22,978 bases of DNA from JBECKR01 sp040235415 (lineage in GTDB: Bacteria > Acidobacteriota > Polarisedimenticolia > Polarisedimenticolales > Polarisedimenticolaceae): the NCBI GenBank assembly GCA_040235415.1, contig JBECKR010000197.1, forward strand, positions 1 to 22,978, in the 5' to 3' direction. Position numbers and translations under genes: made by a program. This document shows positions 1 through 7,637 of the stretch, in pieces; the first letter of the stretch is position 1, and the number at the start of each line of letters is the position of its first letter. The notes under the pieces were generated by a model. That model was not told the DNA's origin and ran no database searches. It was given only the letters and a program-made list of their open reading frames with translations.

Positions 1-552
1 CAGGATCGCCTTGTTGCCCACGGCGAACCGGTTCTGGTGCTCCCCCTCGGACGCCCCGGCGGTCTCGATCTCGATCGTCGAGATCCCGTAGAGGTACTGC
101 ACCGGGCCGCGGCGGACGCGGACGTTCTGGACGTTCTCGAACGTGACGGTGTGCTCCAGGATCGTCCAGATCCCGCGCCGGCACCGGAGGCTCCTCTCGC
201 TCAGGACGTACCACATCGTGTCGTAGCGCAGGTGGACCGCGACGTACGCCACGATGTCGGGCAGGACCGCGACCGCGAGCGCCGGTACGGCAAGGACGAT
301 CGCGAGCGGCGGGATCGCGAGCAGGAGGACGAGCCAGCCGGCGAGGATCGCGAGGTCGATCGCGACGCAGCCGAGCCAGAAGTAGAGCTTCAAGTAGTCG
401 AGGTAGCGGCGCGAGGGATGGAAGCTGAGCAGACGCTCGCCGGGAGCGGCCGGGATCGTCGGCGGGTGTTCCAGCACGCGGAACCAGCCCGCGAGCACGC
501 TCCAGATCCCGCGGTAGACCCACGCCGCAGCCTTTTCGGTCCCGTCCCTCAC
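1..552 (-). CDS. PH-domain membrane protein (YdbS/YdbT-like), 3' end outside window
   Basis: This gene is partial: 184 codons are visible and the C-terminus lies beyond position 1. The start is a GTG at 552-550 that overlaps the TGA of the upstream gene (GTGA), which suggests translational coupling. The N-terminal part is soluble (residues 1-50, including a GERLLSFHPSRRYLDY stretch). Two hydrophobic membrane segments follow at roughly residues 55-75 and 80-105. A bPH2-like domain follows, recognisable by YVLSERSLRCRRGIWTILE and the later FENVQNVRVRRGPVQYLYG and ISTIEIETAG segments. These match the bacterial PH family (DUF304), in which two such proteins are usually encoded side by side; their biochemical role is not well defined. 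The assignment to a membrane PH protein is firm; any function is unknown. Confidence 0.8.
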   Translation of the reverse strand, partial: MRDGTEKAAAWVYRGIWSVLAGWFRVLEHPPTIPAAPGERLLSFHPSRRYLDYLKLYFWLGCVAIDLAILAGWLVLLLAIPPLAIVLAVPALAVAVLPDIVAYVAVHLRYDTMWYVLSERSLRCRRGIWTILEHTVTFENVQNVRVRRGPVQYLYGISTIEIETAGASEGEHQNRFAVGNKAIL

Positions 553-1037
553 GTTCCGTCCCGCCGTTCGCGCAGCGCGTCGCGGATCTCGCGCAGCAGC
601 GCCAGCGCCTCGCCGGCCGGGGCGTGGTCGGCCGTCTCGACGGACTCCTCCCGGGCGCCGCGCATCCGCGCGTACAGGAAGTCCCGCAGCGGCTCGGGGT
701 TCCGGATCCCGACGATCGTCATCGTCGCGCCGCTCGTCCCCGAGGCGGTCTGGACCGGGACCTTGGCGAGCCCCATCCAGCGCTCCAGCAGGTTCCGCGT
801 GACGTGGATGTCCTGGAGCCGCCGGTAGGTCAGGTAGATCTCGCGATGGAACAGCAGGCCCCAGGACATCGCGACGCCGTCGTCGTCGAAGCGGTAGCGC
901 AGCGTTTTGTAGCGCACGAGAAGCGGCACCACGACGAACGGAAAGGCAGCGAGCGTCGCGAGCGAGACGAGGATGTAGTACGCCAGCAGCGACTCGTGCG
1001 GGCGCGTGATCGCGCGCGGGTCGAACGGCTCCTCCAC
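549..1037 (-). CDS. PH-domain membrane protein (YdbS-like), 162 aa
   Basis: A short membrane protein with a hydrophobic segment at about residues 18-42 (AYYILVSLATLAAFPFVVVP) followed by a single bPH2 domain: LRYRFDDDGVAMSWGLLF, then REIYLTYRRLQDIHVTRNLLERWMGL, then VQTASGTSGATMTIVGI. The last 50 residues form a charged helix rich in Ala, Arg and Glu. The start is a GTG at 1037, 9 bp after the CocE-type gene, and the stop overlaps the next PH gene by 4 bp, so the three genes look like one operon. The order of two adjacent bPH2 genes resembles ydbS-ydbT. Function beyond membrane association is unknown. Confidence 0.85.
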   Translation of the reverse strand: MEEPFDPRAITRPHESLLAYYILVSLATLAAFPFVVVPLLVRYKTLRYRFDDDGVAMSWGLLFHREIYLTYRRLQDIHVTRNLLERWMGLAKVPVQTASGTSGATMTIVGIRNPEPLRDFLYARMRGAREESVETADHAPAGEALALLREIRDALRERRDGT

Positions 1038-1046
1038 GGGACGTCC

Positions 1047-2975
1047 TCACGGCCCCTGGACGAGCGGCAGCTCGACGAAGCTCGGGTGGTCGGGTGCGTG
1101 CCAGATGCGCTGCGTGGCCTTGCGGTAGTCCTCCGGCTTCGCCCAGAAGATGTTCGGCACGAACGTCTGCGGGTTGCGGTCGCACAGCGGGAACCAGGTC
1201 GACTGCACCTGCACGACGATGCGGTGGCCGGGCAGGAACACGTGGTTCGCCGTCGGCAGCGCGAAGGTGTACGGGAGCGGCGTGTCGGGCGTGACCGCGC
1301 GGGGCGTCTCGAAGCTCTCGCGGTAGCGGCCGCGGAAGATGTCCGCCGAGACCATCAGCTGATAGCCGCCCAGATCCGGCTGCTCGGCGACCTGGTCGGG
1401 GTAGAGGTCGATCAGCTTGACGACCCAGTCCGAGTCCGTGCCGCTGGTCGAGGCGACGAGGTGGACCTCGGGAGATCCGGCGATCTTGACCGGCGCGTCG
1501 AGCCGCGCGGAGACGAACGTCAGGACGTCCGGGCGGCTCGAGGCCTCGCGCTGGTCGTCGACCAGCCACCGCGACCACGAGGCGCGGTCGATCGGCCGCG
1601 CGCGGTACGGCACCGGCTTGGCCGGGTCCGAGACGTACTCGTCGAACGGCGCGTCGCCGGCCTTCGGCGCCTCGAACCGGAGCCCGAGCCCGGCCCGGAG
1701 GTACAGCGGCGTCGGCGTGACCGTGCAGCCCGACGCGCAACCCGCGGGCCAGCCCGGGAGCCGGCGCCAGACGTTCGTGCCGGTCTCGAACGCCGTCACC
1801 GGGGCGACGTCCGCCTTCGGCGCGCCCTCCTTCAGGTACTGCGCCAGGAACGGGGCCAGGACGTTCATCCGGAAGTACCGCGCGGTGTCGCTGCCGAACC
1901 GGATCGCCCCGAGCGAGCTGCCGTCGTCGATCTCCTGGCCGTGGTGCCACGGCCCGAGCACCAGGAACACCTCGTCGTTGTCGAGGTCCTTCGGCTCGAT
2001 CGCGCGGTACACCGCGATGTCGCCGTAGATGTCCTCCTGGTCCCACAGGCTGTGGACCAGCATGACGGGGACGCGGAGCGGCTGTCCCGCCAGGATCTTG
2101 TCCATGGCTTGGGACTGCCAGAACGCGTCGTAGGCCGGGTGCTCGACGAGCTTCCGCCAGAACCCGAGCTGCTCCATCCCGCGGCGGCGGCCGAGCTCGC
2201 CCGCGGAGCCCCCCTCGAGGAACAGGGTGTAGTCGTCGCGGTGGGTCTCCGGCCACTCGAGGTCGTTCTTGCGCGTCGCCTCCTGGTCGTAGACGTAGGG
2301 CAGGTTGATCAGCCGGAACGCGCCGTTGTGGAACCAATCGTCGCCCATCCAGCCGTCCACCATCGGGTTCATCGGGACCGCGACCTTCAACGCCGGGTGC
2401 GGGTTCACGAGCGCCATCAACGGCAGGAAGCCGTCGTAGGAAATCCCGAGGATCCCGACGCGCCCGTTCGTCTCCGGGACGTTCTTGACGAGCCAGTCGA
2501 TCGTGTCCCAGGTGTCCGTCGAGTTGTCCACCGCGGTCGGGTTCAGCGGCCCGGACAGCGGGCGGTTCATGACGTAGTCGCCCTCGGAGTCGTACTTTCC
2601 GCGGACGTCCTGGACGACGCGGATGTAGCCGCCCTCGACGATGACGTCGGTGGCGTTGTCGTAGCCGTACAGCGTCCGGCCGAGATCCGAGCTCGACGCC
2701 CGGGTCGTCTGCTTCTCGGCGCTGTAGGGCGTGCGCGTCAGCAGGATCGGCGCGCCCTTGGCCCCCTTCGGGACGAGGATGACGGTGTACAGCTTGACGC
2801 CGTCGCGCATCGGGATCTTCTCGATCCGGCGCTCGTAGTCGAAGCCGTCGGGCGTCGGCTCGAACTTCTCGGGGATCTCGCTCGGAAGGCCTGCGGCCTG
2901 CCGCGCCGCGACCGGCGCGGCCGCGAGGAGCGAGGCGAGGCACAACCCAAAGGCGATCGATCGGGCTCGTGTCAT
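1047..2975 (-). CDS. Secreted CocE/NonD-type alpha/beta hydrolase (S15-like), 642 aa
   Basis: The protein begins with a signal peptide (MTRARSIAFGLCLASLLAAAP, cleavage near AAR/QA), so it should act in the periplasm or outside the cell. The peptidase S15/CocE alpha/beta-hydrolase core follows. It carries the nucleophile motif GISYDG (Ser179), a probable catalytic Asp in LWDQED (Asp312) and a His in GPWHHG (His344 or His345). The C-terminal 200 residues match the PepX_C jelly-roll domain (PLYLRAGLGLRFEAP, SPEVHLVASTSGTDSDWVVK, PGHRIVVQVQSTWFPLCDRN). The family includes cocaine esterase, glutaryl-7-ACA acylase and X-Pro dipeptidyl peptidases, so the substrate (ester or acyl-amide) cannot be told from sequence. 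The ATG at 2975 has a GGAGG six bases upstream. Two PH-domain genes follow closely. Confidence 0.92.
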   Translation of the reverse strand: MTRARSIAFGLCLASLLAAAPVAARQAAGLPSEIPEKFEPTPDGFDYERRIEKIPMRDGVKLYTVILVPKGAKGAPILLTRTPYSAEKQTTRASSSDLGRTLYGYDNATDVIVEGGYIRVVQDVRGKYDSEGDYVMNRPLSGPLNPTAVDNSTDTWDTIDWLVKNVPETNGRVGILGISYDGFLPLMALVNPHPALKVAVPMNPMVDGWMGDDWFHNGAFRLINLPYVYDQEATRKNDLEWPETHRDDYTLFLEGGSAGELGRRRGMEQLGFWRKLVEHPAYDAFWQSQAMDKILAGQPLRVPVMLVHSLWDQEDIYGDIAVYRAIEPKDLDNDEVFLVLGPWHHGQEIDDGSSLGAIRFGSDTARYFRMNVLAPFLAQYLKEGAPKADVAPVTAFETGTNVWRRLPGWPAGCASGCTVTPTPLYLRAGLGLRFEAPKAGDAPFDEYVSDPAKPVPYRARPIDRASWSRWLVDDQREASSRPDVLTFVSARLDAPVKIAGSPEVHLVASTSGTDSDWVVKLIDLYPDQVAEQPDLGGYQLMVSADIFRGRYRESFETPRAVTPDTPLPYTFALPTANHVFLPGHRIVVQVQSTWFPLCDRNPQTFVPNIFWAKPEDYRKATQRIWHAPDHPSFVELPLVQGP

Positions 2976-2996
2976 GGTGGTCCTCCGCGGGACGCC

Positions 2997-3002
2997 ATCA
3001 TA
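2997..3002 (-). promoter_or_regulatory. Candidate -10 box (TATGAT) for the CocE-type gene
   Basis: On the minus strand TATGAT lies 22 bases before the ATG at 2975, giving a short leader that still contains the GGAGG ribosome site. No good -35 is seen 16-18 bp further upstream, so the call is tentative. Confidence 0.3.
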
Positions 3003-3136
3003 AGGGGTGCGGGACGTCTCGGAGCCCCCGAGATCAGCCGGCGCCCGACGTCCCGCTCAGGCGACGCCTTAAGGTGCGCGTGCGCGGCGCGCGCTAGTCT
3101 CGTCTCTCGGGTCGTCGTACCCTGACGGAGGTCGGC

Positions 3137-6100
3137 ATGCACCGCATCGGCACCCTCTCGGCCGGAATCCTGCTCGTCTGCACGCTCGCGCTCCCCGGCG
3201 CGGCGCGCGCCGCATCGGCCCTCCCGCGCTATCCGACGCTCCACGGCGACGCGATCGTGTTCGAGGCCGGAGGCAACCTCTGGACCGTCGCCCGCGAGGG
3301 CGGCACCGCGCGCCGTCTCACGACCGATCCGGGGTACGACCTGCTGCCGCGATTCTCGCCCGACGGCAAGTGGATCGCGTTCACCGGGGAGTACGACGGG
3401 AACCGGGACGTCTACGTCATGCCGGCAGGCGGAGGCACGCCGCAGCGCCTGACGTTCCATTCCGACGTCGTCGAGCACGCGCCGCTGCGGTGGGGACCGG
3501 ACAACATGGTCGTGACCTGGACGCCGGACGGCAAGGACGTCGTGTTCCTGTCGCGCCGCGACGCCTACAACTCCTGGTTCGGCCGGCTGTTCGCGGTGCC
3601 GCGGGAGGGCGGCCTGCCGGTCGCGCTGCCGCTCCCCAAGGGAGGGATGACGTCCTACAGCCCCGACGGCAAGCGCATCGCCTACAACCGCATCTTCCGG
3701 AACTTCAGGACGTGGAAGCGGTACCAGGGCGGGCTGGCGCAGGACGTCTGGATCTACGACCTCGGGACCCGCCGGGTCAAGCGCGTCACGGACTGGAAGG
3801 GCACCGACACCGACCCGATGTGGTACGGCGACACGATCTACTTTTCCTCGGACCGCGGCCCCCGCTTCCGGAAGAACCTCTGGGCCTACGACCTGAAGAC
3901 CGAGCAGTTCCGGCAGGTCACGCACTTCGAGGACTACGACGTCGACTGGCCGAGCCTCGGGAACGACGGCATCGTGCTGCAGTGCGGCGGGGCGCTCTAC
4001 GTCCTCGACCTCCCGTCCGAGACCCTGCACCGCATCGACGTCGAGGTCCCCGGCGACGCGGTGCGGGAGCGGCCGCGGTGGGCCGACGCCTCGAAGAGCA
4101 TCCGGGCGTTCGACGTCGCGCCCAACGGCAAGCGGGCGCTGTTCGGGGCAAGAGGCGAGATCCTGACCGTCCCGCGGGAGCACGGCAACACGCGCGACCT
4201 GACCGGGACGGCCGCGGCGCGCGAGCAGTACCCCGCGTGGTCGCCGGACGGGAAGCGGGTCGCCTACACCACCGACCGCACCGGAGAGTCCCAGATCGCG
4301 GTCCGGCCGGCGGACGGGTCCGGCGAGGAGTCCGTGCTGACGAGCCGCGGCGCCGGCTACCTCTACGGACCGGTGTGGTCGCCCGACGGCAAGAAGCTGG
4401 CGTACTCGGACAGCGAGCACGTCCTGTGGTACCTCGACGTCGACTCGAAGAAGGCGGTGCAGGTCGACCGGGACCCGCGGTCGGAGATCCGGGACTACGC
4501 GTGGTCGCCCGACGCGCTGTGGCTGGCCTACAGCAAGAGCGGCGACAACGATCTCGGAAACGTCTACCTCTTCGGCCTCGCGAGCGGCAAGGCGACGCGC
4601 GTCAGCCGCGGGACGACCGACGACCGCGAGCCGGTGTTCGGTCCCGACGGCAAGTACCTGTTCTTCCGGTCCGGCCGCCACGAGAATCCCGTGTTCAGCC
4701 AGAGCGAGCTCAACGTCGCGACGTTGAAGACGTACGGCATCTACGTCGCGACGCTCCGGGCGGGGGAGCCGTCGCCGTTCGAGCCGCGCTCGGACGAGGG
4801 CGCTCCCGCGCCCGGCGAGGACGGGAAGGACGCGAAGGAGCCGGAGGCGTGGAAGCCCGGCGCGATCGCGGCGATCCGGATCGATCTCGACGGCCTCGCC
4901 GATCGCGTCGTCCCCGTTCCGGTCCCCGCGGGGAACATCGCGGGCCTCGCGGTCCGACCGGACCACCTGTACTACATGACGATGCCGGACCGGTCGTTCG
5001 AGACCCCGCTTCCCGGCGAGACCTCGCAGCTGCACTGCTTCCGGCTGAAGGAGCGCAAGGACGCGGTTCTGGCCAGCCCGCTCGACGCCTACGCCGTGAG
5101 CGCGGACGGCTCCACGATCCTGTACCGCAACGAGAAGGAGTACGTCCTGACGGACGCCCGGCCGAAAGGCGAGGCCGCGATGCCTCCCGAGGGGGGCGCG
5201 GAGCCGAAGACGCTCGACCTGTCCGGCATGCAGGTCCGGGTCGACCCCGCCGCCGAGTGGCGCGAGATGTTCCACGAGGCCTGGCGCCTCGAGCGCGACT
5301 TCTTCTACAGCACCGAGATGAACGGCGTCGATTGGGCGGCAGTACGGGGCAAGTACGAGACGCTGCTGCCCGCGGTCGCCTCGCGCGAGGACCTCAACTA
5401 CGTGCTCGGCGAGATGCTCGGCGAGCTCGGCAACTCCCACACCTACGTCGGCGGCGGCGACGAGGCGACCGAGCCGAAGCCGGTTCCGACCGGCCTGCTC
5501 GGCGTCGACTTCGGGCTCGACGCGAAGTCCGGGCGGTACTACTTCGCCACGATCTACCCCGGCGACAACTCGCGCGAGGCGATGCGCTCGCCGCTGACCG
5601 GGCCCGGCGTGAACGTCCACGAGGGCGACTTCCTGCTGGCGGTCGACGGGCACGATCTCGAGGCGCCGGAGAACCCGTACCGGCCGTTCGTCAACACCCT
5701 GCGCGGGACGGTCACCCTGACGGTGGCCTCGGACGCCCGAGGCAAGGACCGCCGCGACGTCACCGTGAAGCCGATCGCCGACGAGCTGCAGCTGCGCCTC
5801 GAGGCCTGGATCGAGCACAACCGCAAGGTCGCCGACGAGGCCTCCGGCGGGAAGATCGGCTACCTCTACCTCTCCGACATGGACGAGCAGGGGCTCGACG
5901 AGTTCATCCGGCAGTTCTACTGGCAGACCCGCAAGGAGGGCCTGATCGTCGACGTGCGCTACAACGGCGGCGGGTTCATCGACCAGATCGCGCTCGAGCG
6001 CCTGCGCCGGGTGCTCGTCGGGATGGCGGTCAACCGCCAGCGGCAGCCGTTCACGATCCCCTCGGAGCTCCAGGTCGGCTACAAGGTCTGCCTCGCGAAC

Positions 6101-6472
6101 CACTACTCCGCGTCCGACGGCGACATCTTCCCGTACTACTTCAAGGCCTACGGCCTCGGCCCCGTGATCGGCACGCGGACCTGGGGCGGGGTGCGCGGCA
6201 TCCGCGGGTACTGGCCGCTGATGGACGGCGGCTACGTCACGATCCCCGAGGACAGCCTCTACGGCCTCGACTCGCAGTGGGTCATCGAGAACCACGGCGT
6301 CGATCCCGACGTCGAGGTCGACGACCTCCCCGGCGACGTCATGGCGGGCAAGGACGCGCAGCTCCAGGCCGCGATCGATCACCTGATGGACAAGATCCGG
6401 ACCGAGCCGAAGGAGCTCCCGCCGCCGCCGCCGCTGCTGCCGGCGTACCCGCCGGAGGCGGGGGGGAAATAG
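3137..6472 (+). CDS. Tricorn protease homologue 1 (S41 family), secreted, 1111 aa
   Basis: A signal peptide (residues 1-25, ending AARA/ASA) directs export. The tricorn architecture follows: TolB-like WD40/PD40 propeller repeats (many SPDGK motifs, e.g. FSPDGKWIAF, WSPDGKRVAY) over about residues 30-540, then the tricorn C1 helical domain (AEWREMFHEAWRLERDFFY), a PDZ domain, and the S41 core. The catalytic set of archaeal tricorn (Ser745-His746, Ser965-Asp966, Glu1023) is matched by Ser767-His768 in GNSHTY, Ser993-Asp994 in HYSASDGD and Glu1051 in VIENHGVDPD. The family cleaves oligopeptides; a periplasmic peptide-degrading role is inferred. GGAGG lies five bases before the ATG. It stands alone, divergent from the CocE-type gene and convergent with the HEPN-like gene (13 bp apart). 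Confidence 0.94.
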   Translation: MHRIGTLSAGILLVCTLALPGAARAASALPRYPTLHGDAIVFEAGGNLWTVAREGGTARRLTTDPGYDLLPRFSPDGKWIAFTGEYDGNRDVYVMPAGGGTPQRLTFHSDVVEHAPLRWGPDNMVVTWTPDGKDVVFLSRRDAYNSWFGRLFAVPREGGLPVALPLPKGGMTSYSPDGKRIAYNRIFRNFRTWKRYQGGLAQDVWIYDLGTRRVKRVTDWKGTDTDPMWYGDTIYFSSDRGPRFRKNLWAYDLKTEQFRQVTHFEDYDVDWPSLGNDGIVLQCGGALYVLDLPSETLHRIDVEVPGDAVRERPRWADASKSIRAFDVAPNGKRALFGARGEILTVPREHGNTRDLTGTAAAREQYPAWSPDGKRVAYTTDRTGESQIAVRPADGSGEESVLTSRGAGYLYGPVWSPDGKKLAYSDSEHVLWYLDVDSKKAVQVDRDPRSEIRDYAWSPDALWLAYSKSGDNDLGNVYLFGLASGKATRVSRGTTDDREPVFGPDGKYLFFRSGRHENPVFSQSELNVATLKTYGIYVATLRAGEPSPFEPRSDEGAPAPGEDGKDAKEPEAWKPGAIAAIRIDLDGLADRVVPVPVPAGNIAGLAVRPDHLYYMTMPDRSFETPLPGETSQLHCFRLKERKDAVLASPLDAYAVSADGSTILYRNEKEYVLTDARPKGEAAMPPEGGAEPKTLDLSGMQVRVDPAAEWREMFHEAWRLERDFFYSTEMNGVDWAAVRGKYETLLPAVASREDLNYVLGEMLGELGNSHTYVGGGDEATEPKPVPTGLLGVDFGLDAKSGRYYFATIYPGDNSREAMRSPLTGPGVNVHEGDFLLAVDGHDLEAPENPYRPFVNTLRGTVTLTVASDARGKDRRDVTVKPIADELQLRLEAWIEHNRKVADEASGGKIGYLYLSDMDEQGLDEFIRQFYWQTRKEGLIVDVRYNGGGFIDQIALERLRRVLVGMAVNRQRQPFTIPSELQVGYKVCLANHYSASDGDIFPYYFKAYGLGPVIGTRTWGGVRGIRGYWPLMDGGYVTIPEDSLYGLDSQWVIENHGVDPDVEVDDLPGDVMAGKDAQLQAAIDHLMDKIRTEPKELPPPPPLLPAYPPEAGGK

Positions 6473-6485
6473 GAAAGCGGGATCT

Positions 6486-6920
6486 TCACGTGTTCGACGG
6501 AGGCGGAAGGGCCGCGACGGCCGTGCGGACGGTCTCTGCCGCATCGATGAGGTTCCGCAGCAACGTGGCGTCGACGTCGGAACGTCCTTCGTATTCCGAC
6601 GCGTTGCGTACGCCGTGCGCCTTGGCGAGCACACGCCAGGTCTCGTTCGGGATTCCGAGCGTGTGCGGGAGGACCTGGAAAACGACGTAGCGCTTGTCCG
6701 ATCGATATCCGTGCCACCGCAGGGCGGCGAGCGAAAGCGCATGGGCCGCGTTGTACGCAAGGTCGAATCGACTCGAAAGCGCCAGCCTCTCGTTGCGTGC
6801 GTCGGCCAGCCGCTCGCCTCCGGAGCGCACCAGACCCGCGATCTCCTCGGCGGTTCCCGGTTCGACCGCGAGCTTGCCGATGCGCGCGAGATTCGCGAGC
6901 TCTTTCGCCGACTCAGTCAA
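6486..6920 (-). CDS. HEPN-like helical partner of the nucleotidyltransferase, 144 aa
   Basis: An all-helical small protein with the segments RFDLAYNAAHALSLAALRWHGYRS, RYVVFQVLPHTLGIP and AKAHGVRNASEYEGRSDVD. This pattern belongs to a widespread uncharacterised family that sits beside winged-helix nucleotidyltransferases, and the RN-x-x-EY element recalls HEPN proteins. The canonical HEPN RNase motif Rx4-6H is not evident: the nearest candidates, R-FDLAYNAA-H and R-YVVFQVLP-H, both have eight residues between Arg and His. A ribonuclease role should therefore not be assumed. The start is TTG at 6920, giving an 8-bp overlap with the upstream gene and tight translational coupling. Being second in the pair, it may be toxin, antitoxin or substrate of the nucleotidyltransferase; this cannot be settled here. 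Confidence 0.8.
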   Translation of the reverse strand: MTESAKELANLARIGKLAVEPGTAEEIAGLVRSGGERLADARNERLALSSRFDLAYNAAHALSLAALRWHGYRSDKRYVVFQVLPHTLGIPNETWRVLAKAHGVRNASEYEGRSDVDATLLRNLIDAAETVRTAVAALPPPSNT

Positions 6921-7527
6921 GCGCGTCCTCCGTCCCGATCACGAACAGCTTGGGTCGCTCCGCGACCTTCGTCACGAAGGCGTTACCGTCGGCGCGTTTC
7001 GTTCTCCAGTCCTCCGGGGTGTAGACCGTCGGGTTGACGCGCCGCGCCAACGTCGCTTCGGCGGGTTGCACCGCGACGAACAGGTCGGGGTAGTCGACGC
7101 TGTCGGACAAGACGAGGAGGTCGATGTCGCTCCCCGCGGTGTCCGTGTGGTTCGCGACCGAGCCGAAGACGAACGCCGCCCGGATGCGCGTTGCGAGAGG
7201 CGCGAGCGCTTCGCGCAACGGCTCGGCCAGCCCCACGGTCTTCTGTACGATGCCGCACAGCTCGCTGAAGATCGGCGATCGCGGGTTGGCTTGAAAGTGC
7301 TTCCGGCTTCCGACCCGGACCACCGTCACGAGCCCGCTTCGAGTCAGACGCGAGAGCTCGCGCTGGACGGCTCCCGAGCCGGCTCCGACGAGGCCGATCA
7401 GCTCGGTGGCGAAGAAGCTGCGGCGGGGCTGACCGAAGAGGAACCCGAGAACCCGCTGCTGCGTCGCCGAGAACAGCGCGTCTGCCGGACTCACGCTTTC
7501 GGCGTTCCGCCGGAGCTTCATACCCAT
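6913..7527 (-). CDS. Winged-helix nucleotidyltransferase (MNT type), about 204 aa
   Basis: The N-terminal 80 residues form an ArsR/MarR-like winged helix (ATQQRVLGFLFGQPRRSF, then FATELIGLVGAGSGAVQREL, then LTRSGLVTVVRVGSRKHFQ). A minimal nucleotidyltransferase domain follows, with the exact GSx10DxD signature of this fold: GSVANHTDTAGSDID, i.e. Gly122, Ser123, Asp134 and Asp136. Proteins of this type are predicted to transfer a nucleotide to a protein partner, as MntA does with its HEPN toxin. I start the gene at the ATG at 7527 because the upstream -10 box places the transcript start there. ATG 7521 is an alternative. A longer reading from 7599 would only translate the operator (giving an odd IPKMGINIPFMG N-terminus). 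The winged helix probably binds the operator in the promoter; this is inference. Confidence 0.85.
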   Translation of the reverse strand: MGMKLRRNAESVSPADALFSATQQRVLGFLFGQPRRSFFATELIGLVGAGSGAVQRELSRLTRSGLVTVVRVGSRKHFQANPRSPIFSELCGIVQKTVGLAEPLREALAPLATRIRAAFVFGSVANHTDTAGSDIDLLVLSDSVDYPDLFVAVQPAEATLARRVNPTVYTPEDWRTKRADGNAFVTKVAERPKLFVIGTEDALD

Positions 7528-7536
7528 AAAGGGTAT
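7520..7536. promoter_or_regulatory. Operator palindrome 1, overlapping -10 edge and start codon
   Basis: A perfect inverted repeat ATACCC-5 bp-GGGTAT. It covers the last two bases of the -10 box, the predicted transcript start and the ATG at 7527. Its centre (7528) is 21 bp, two helical turns, from the centre of palindrome 2, so both would face the same side of the DNA. Confidence 0.7.
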
Positions 7537-7563
7537 GTTAATGCCCATTTTGGGTATATTCAA
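7535..7563 (-). promoter_or_regulatory. Promoter of the nucleotidyltransferase/HEPN-like pair
   Basis: On the minus strand a -35 TTGAAT (7563-7558) and a -10 TAACAT (7540-7535) are separated by exactly 17 bp. Seven bases lie between the -10 and the ATG at 7527, so transcription would start at or next to the start codon, giving a leaderless mRNA. No Shine-Dalgarno sequence precedes any candidate start. Confidence 0.65.
7541..7557. promoter_or_regulatory. Operator palindrome 2, filling the -35/-10 spacer
   Basis: Inverted repeat ATGCCC-5 bp-GGGTAT, with one mismatch to the perfect copy at 7520-7536. Its 17 bp are exactly the spacer between the -35 and -10 boxes of the pair's promoter. A protein bound here should block RNA polymerase. 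The likely ligand is the winged-helix domain of the nucleotidyltransferase itself. Confidence 0.7.
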
Positions 7564-7637
7564 GATCCCGGCCGCTTTCCCTCGCGGCGATCCGTGCAAG
7601 TGGTACGCTCCGCCCGCCGCCGACCCGGAGGTCCCCC

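Noticed and set aside
624..3125. Plus-strand open frame of 833 codons opposite the CocE-type gene
   Set aside because: Arg/Val/Asp-rich translation without domains, an antisense shadow typical of GC-rich DNA; the minus strand carries a clear signal peptide and catalytic triad.
2972..6760. Minus-strand open frame of 1262 codons opposite tricorn homologue 1
   Set aside because: Low-complexity antisense shadow; the plus strand has all tricorn motifs.
7528..7599. N-terminal extension of the winged-helix nucleotidyltransferase from 7599
   Set aside because: It would translate the -35, -10 and operator palindromes. The extension has no domain and no ribosome site.
7604..7609. TACGCT as a -10 box for the molybdoenzyme gene
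   Set aside because: Position is plausible (28 bases before the ATG) but the hexamer match is moderate and there is no -35.
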